Shown: piece by piece, positions 62,687 to 64,000 of the stretch
Position numbering within the stretch: the first letter of the stretch is position 1
Layout of the letters: every line of letters starts with the position of its first letter
DNA from: Paenibacillus apiarius
Lineage (GTDB): Bacteria > Bacillota > Bacilli > Paenibacillales > Paenibacillaceae
Length of the DNA stretch: 64,000 nt
NCBI RefSeq assembly: GCF_017052585.1
Contig: NZ_JAFFHZ010000001.1
Span: forward strand, 1,364,001 to 1,428,000
Direction: 5' to 3'
Notes under the pieces: model-generated
What the model saw: only the letters and a program-made list of their open reading frames with translations
Told to the model about the DNA's origin: nothing
The model's database searches: none
Position numbers and translations under genes: made by a program

Positions 62687-62722
62687 AACCGTTTGAACGT
62701 TATACGCTTCAACGGTTTTTTT
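62687..62722 (+). terminator. Riboswitch expression-platform terminator
   Basis: AACCGTTTGAA pairs with TTCAACGGTT (one bulge), followed by a run of T. It sits ten bases after the riboswitch and about 60 bases before the permease start codon. Confidence 0.85.
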
Positions 62723-62781
62723 GTTGTTCTCTCCTCCTTTCCGGCTATACTAAAGATACCTAAGGAGTGAAATCGGACATC

Positions 62782-64000
62782 ATGAGTCAAAAACAAGATC
62801 AACAGCAGCTGCGCAGAAGTCTGAAGACGCGCCACCTGACAATGATCGCGCTTGGGGGTTCCATCGGAACAGGATTGTTCCTCGCGAGCGGCGGGGCGAT
62901 AGCCCAGGCAGGCCCGGGAGGAGCGCTCGCCGCATATATTTCCGTGGGCATTATGGTGTACTTCCTGATGACGAGTCTGGGGGAATTGGCTACGTATATG
63001 CCCGATTCCGGCTCGTTCAGCACATATGCCAGCCGGTACGTCGATCCGGCGTTCGGGTTCGCGCTCGGTTGGAACTTTTGGTTCAACTGGGCGATTACGA
63101 TCGCGTCAGAGCTGGTTGCAGCCACGCTTATTATTAAATATTGGTTTCCTGACAGCAACTCGTTTATATGGAGCTTGTTGTTCTTGAGCATCATTTTCCT
63201 ATTGAATTATTTGTCCGTCAAAGGGTACGGAGAATCGGAATATTGGTTTGCGATTATTAAAATTACGACCGTTATCGTCTTCCTTGTGGTCGGCATTTTG
63301 ATGATCTTCGGCATTTTGGGCAGCGAGCGCATTGGCTTTGAAAATTTCCACGTCGGTGACGCGCCGTTCCACGGCGGATTTTTCGCCATTCTCGGCGTCT
63401 TTATGGCGGCCGGTTATTCGTTCCAAGGGACGGAGTTAGTCGGTGTCGCCGCCGGAGAGAGCGAGAATCCGCGCGAGAGCGTGCCGCGTGCCATCCGTCA
63501 GGTATTTTGGCGCATTTTGCTCTTTTACATCTTGGCGATTTTCGTAATTGCGATAATTATTCCCTATACGCATCCGAGCTTGCTGGCAAGCGATTTGAAC
63601 GATATTAACACTAGCCCGTTCACGCTTGTATTCGAGAAAGCGGGCTTTGCCTTCGCAGCAGCGGTTATGAATGCCGTCATTCTCTCGTCGGTGCTCTCGG
63701 CGGGCAACTCCGGCATGTACGCATCCACGCGTGTGCTGTGGGTGCTTGCAAAGGAAGGCAAGGCGCCGAAATTCCTGGCGAAGCTGAACAAGCGCGGCAT
63801 TCCGATCAATGCGCTGCTCTTGACGACTGCCGTCGGTATGCTCGCCTTTCTCGCCAGCTTCTTCGGAGACGGCGTTGTCTACCTGTGGCTTCTGAACGCA
63901 TCCGGCATGTGCGGCTTCATCGCCTGGCTTGGCATTGCGGTCAGCCATTACCGGTTCCGGCGCGCCTTCGTCAAGCAAGGCCACGATTTGAAGGAGCTGC
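62782..64000 (+). CDS. lysP: Lysine permease (APC superfamily), 3' end outside window
   Basis: First 406 residues of an amino-acid permease of the AAT group. TRHLTMIALGGSIGTGLFLASG is the helix 1 signature; LGELATYMPDSGSFSTYASRYVDPAFGFALGWNFWFNWAI, GTELVGVAAGESENPRESVPRAI and NSGMYASTRVLW follow in the normal order. About ten membrane segments are visible. GGAGTGA lies 11 bases before the ATG. The lysine riboswitch upstream supports lysine as substrate; sequence alone would also allow arginine or other cationic amino acids. Truncated by the window end. Confidence 0.88.
   Translation, partial: MSQKQDQQQLRRSLKTRHLTMIALGGSIGTGLFLASGGAIAQAGPGGALAAYISVGIMVYFLMTSLGELATYMPDSGSFSTYASRYVDPAFGFALGWNFWFNWAITIASELVAATLIIKYWFPDSNSFIWSLLFLSIIFLLNYLSVKGYGESEYWFAIIKITTVIVFLVVGILMIFGILGSERIGFENFHVGDAPFHGGFFAILGVFMAAGYSFQGTELVGVAAGESENPRESVPRAIRQVFWRILLFYILAIFVIAIIIPYTHPSLLASDLNDINTSPFTLVFEKAGFAFAAAVMNAVILSSVLSAGNSGMYASTRVLWVLAKEGKAPKFLAKLNKRGIPINALLLTTAVGMLAFLASFFGDGVVYLWLLNASGMCGFIAWLGIAVSHYRFRRAFVKQGHDLKEL

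Noticed and set aside
1-64000. CRISPR arrays, tRNA or rRNA genes, intact insertion sequences, restriction or retron systems
   Set aside because: No regularly spaced repeats, no tRNA or rRNA motifs, and no transposase, nuclease or reverse transcriptase product was seen in any frame.

Overview
The window looks like a chromosomal segment of a Paenibacillus-type Firmicute with roughly 50% G+C. The basis is strong AGGAGG ribosome binding sites, frequent TTG and GTG starts, lipoprotein signals, CpsC/CpsD-type exopolysaccharide regulators, a YkpA-type ABC-F protein, a CvfC/YpgR protein, a YtrA-type GntR operon and a lysine riboswitch. The genus is an inference from gene content; no rRNA or tRNA gene was seen.

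Layout. 1-2349: end of an exopolysaccharide locus on the minus strand (chain-length adaptor, tyrosine kinase, flippase cut by the window edge). 2350-5150: an XRE repressor with three operator-like palindromes, an AbrB-like protein, a frameshifted GAF-PAS-GGDEF pseudogene, a candidate small RNA and a small ORF. 5316-20187: an MFS transporter, glutamate synthase large subunit, a secreted protein with eight Ig-like repeats, a lipoprotein, a TetR regulator opposite a GT28 glycosyltransferase, an SH3-NlpC/P60 hydrolase and membrane proteins.

20298-28402: a peptide/nickel-class ABC importer operon with a permease-ATPase fusion and two tandem amidotransferase-fold proteins of unknown role. It faces a LysR regulator and an FmdE-like protein, and two Fur-type boxes lie between. 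This suggests metal-responsive uptake of a chelate or small ligand. A Mn-type CDF exporter follows.

29811-42678: a compact contractile-tail cluster holding a tail terminator, sheath, tube, frameshifted chaperone, tape measure, baseplate, fibre, holin and amidase. No capsid, portal, terminase or integrase gene is present. Two LexA-like boxes and a divergent ArpU-type activator sit at its head. It reads as an SOS-inducible R-type bacteriocin (tailocin), the most interesting system here. It is bordered by a MITE-like element and a 187-bp direct duplication.

43583-64000: YkpA-type ABC-F protein, RsgA, a metallo-beta-lactamase-fold protein, CvfC, a five-gene GntR/ABC-exporter operon, a complete oligopeptide ABC importer, an ABC multidrug half-transporter, and finally a lysine riboswitch with promoter and terminator in front of a lysine permease gene that runs off the window.
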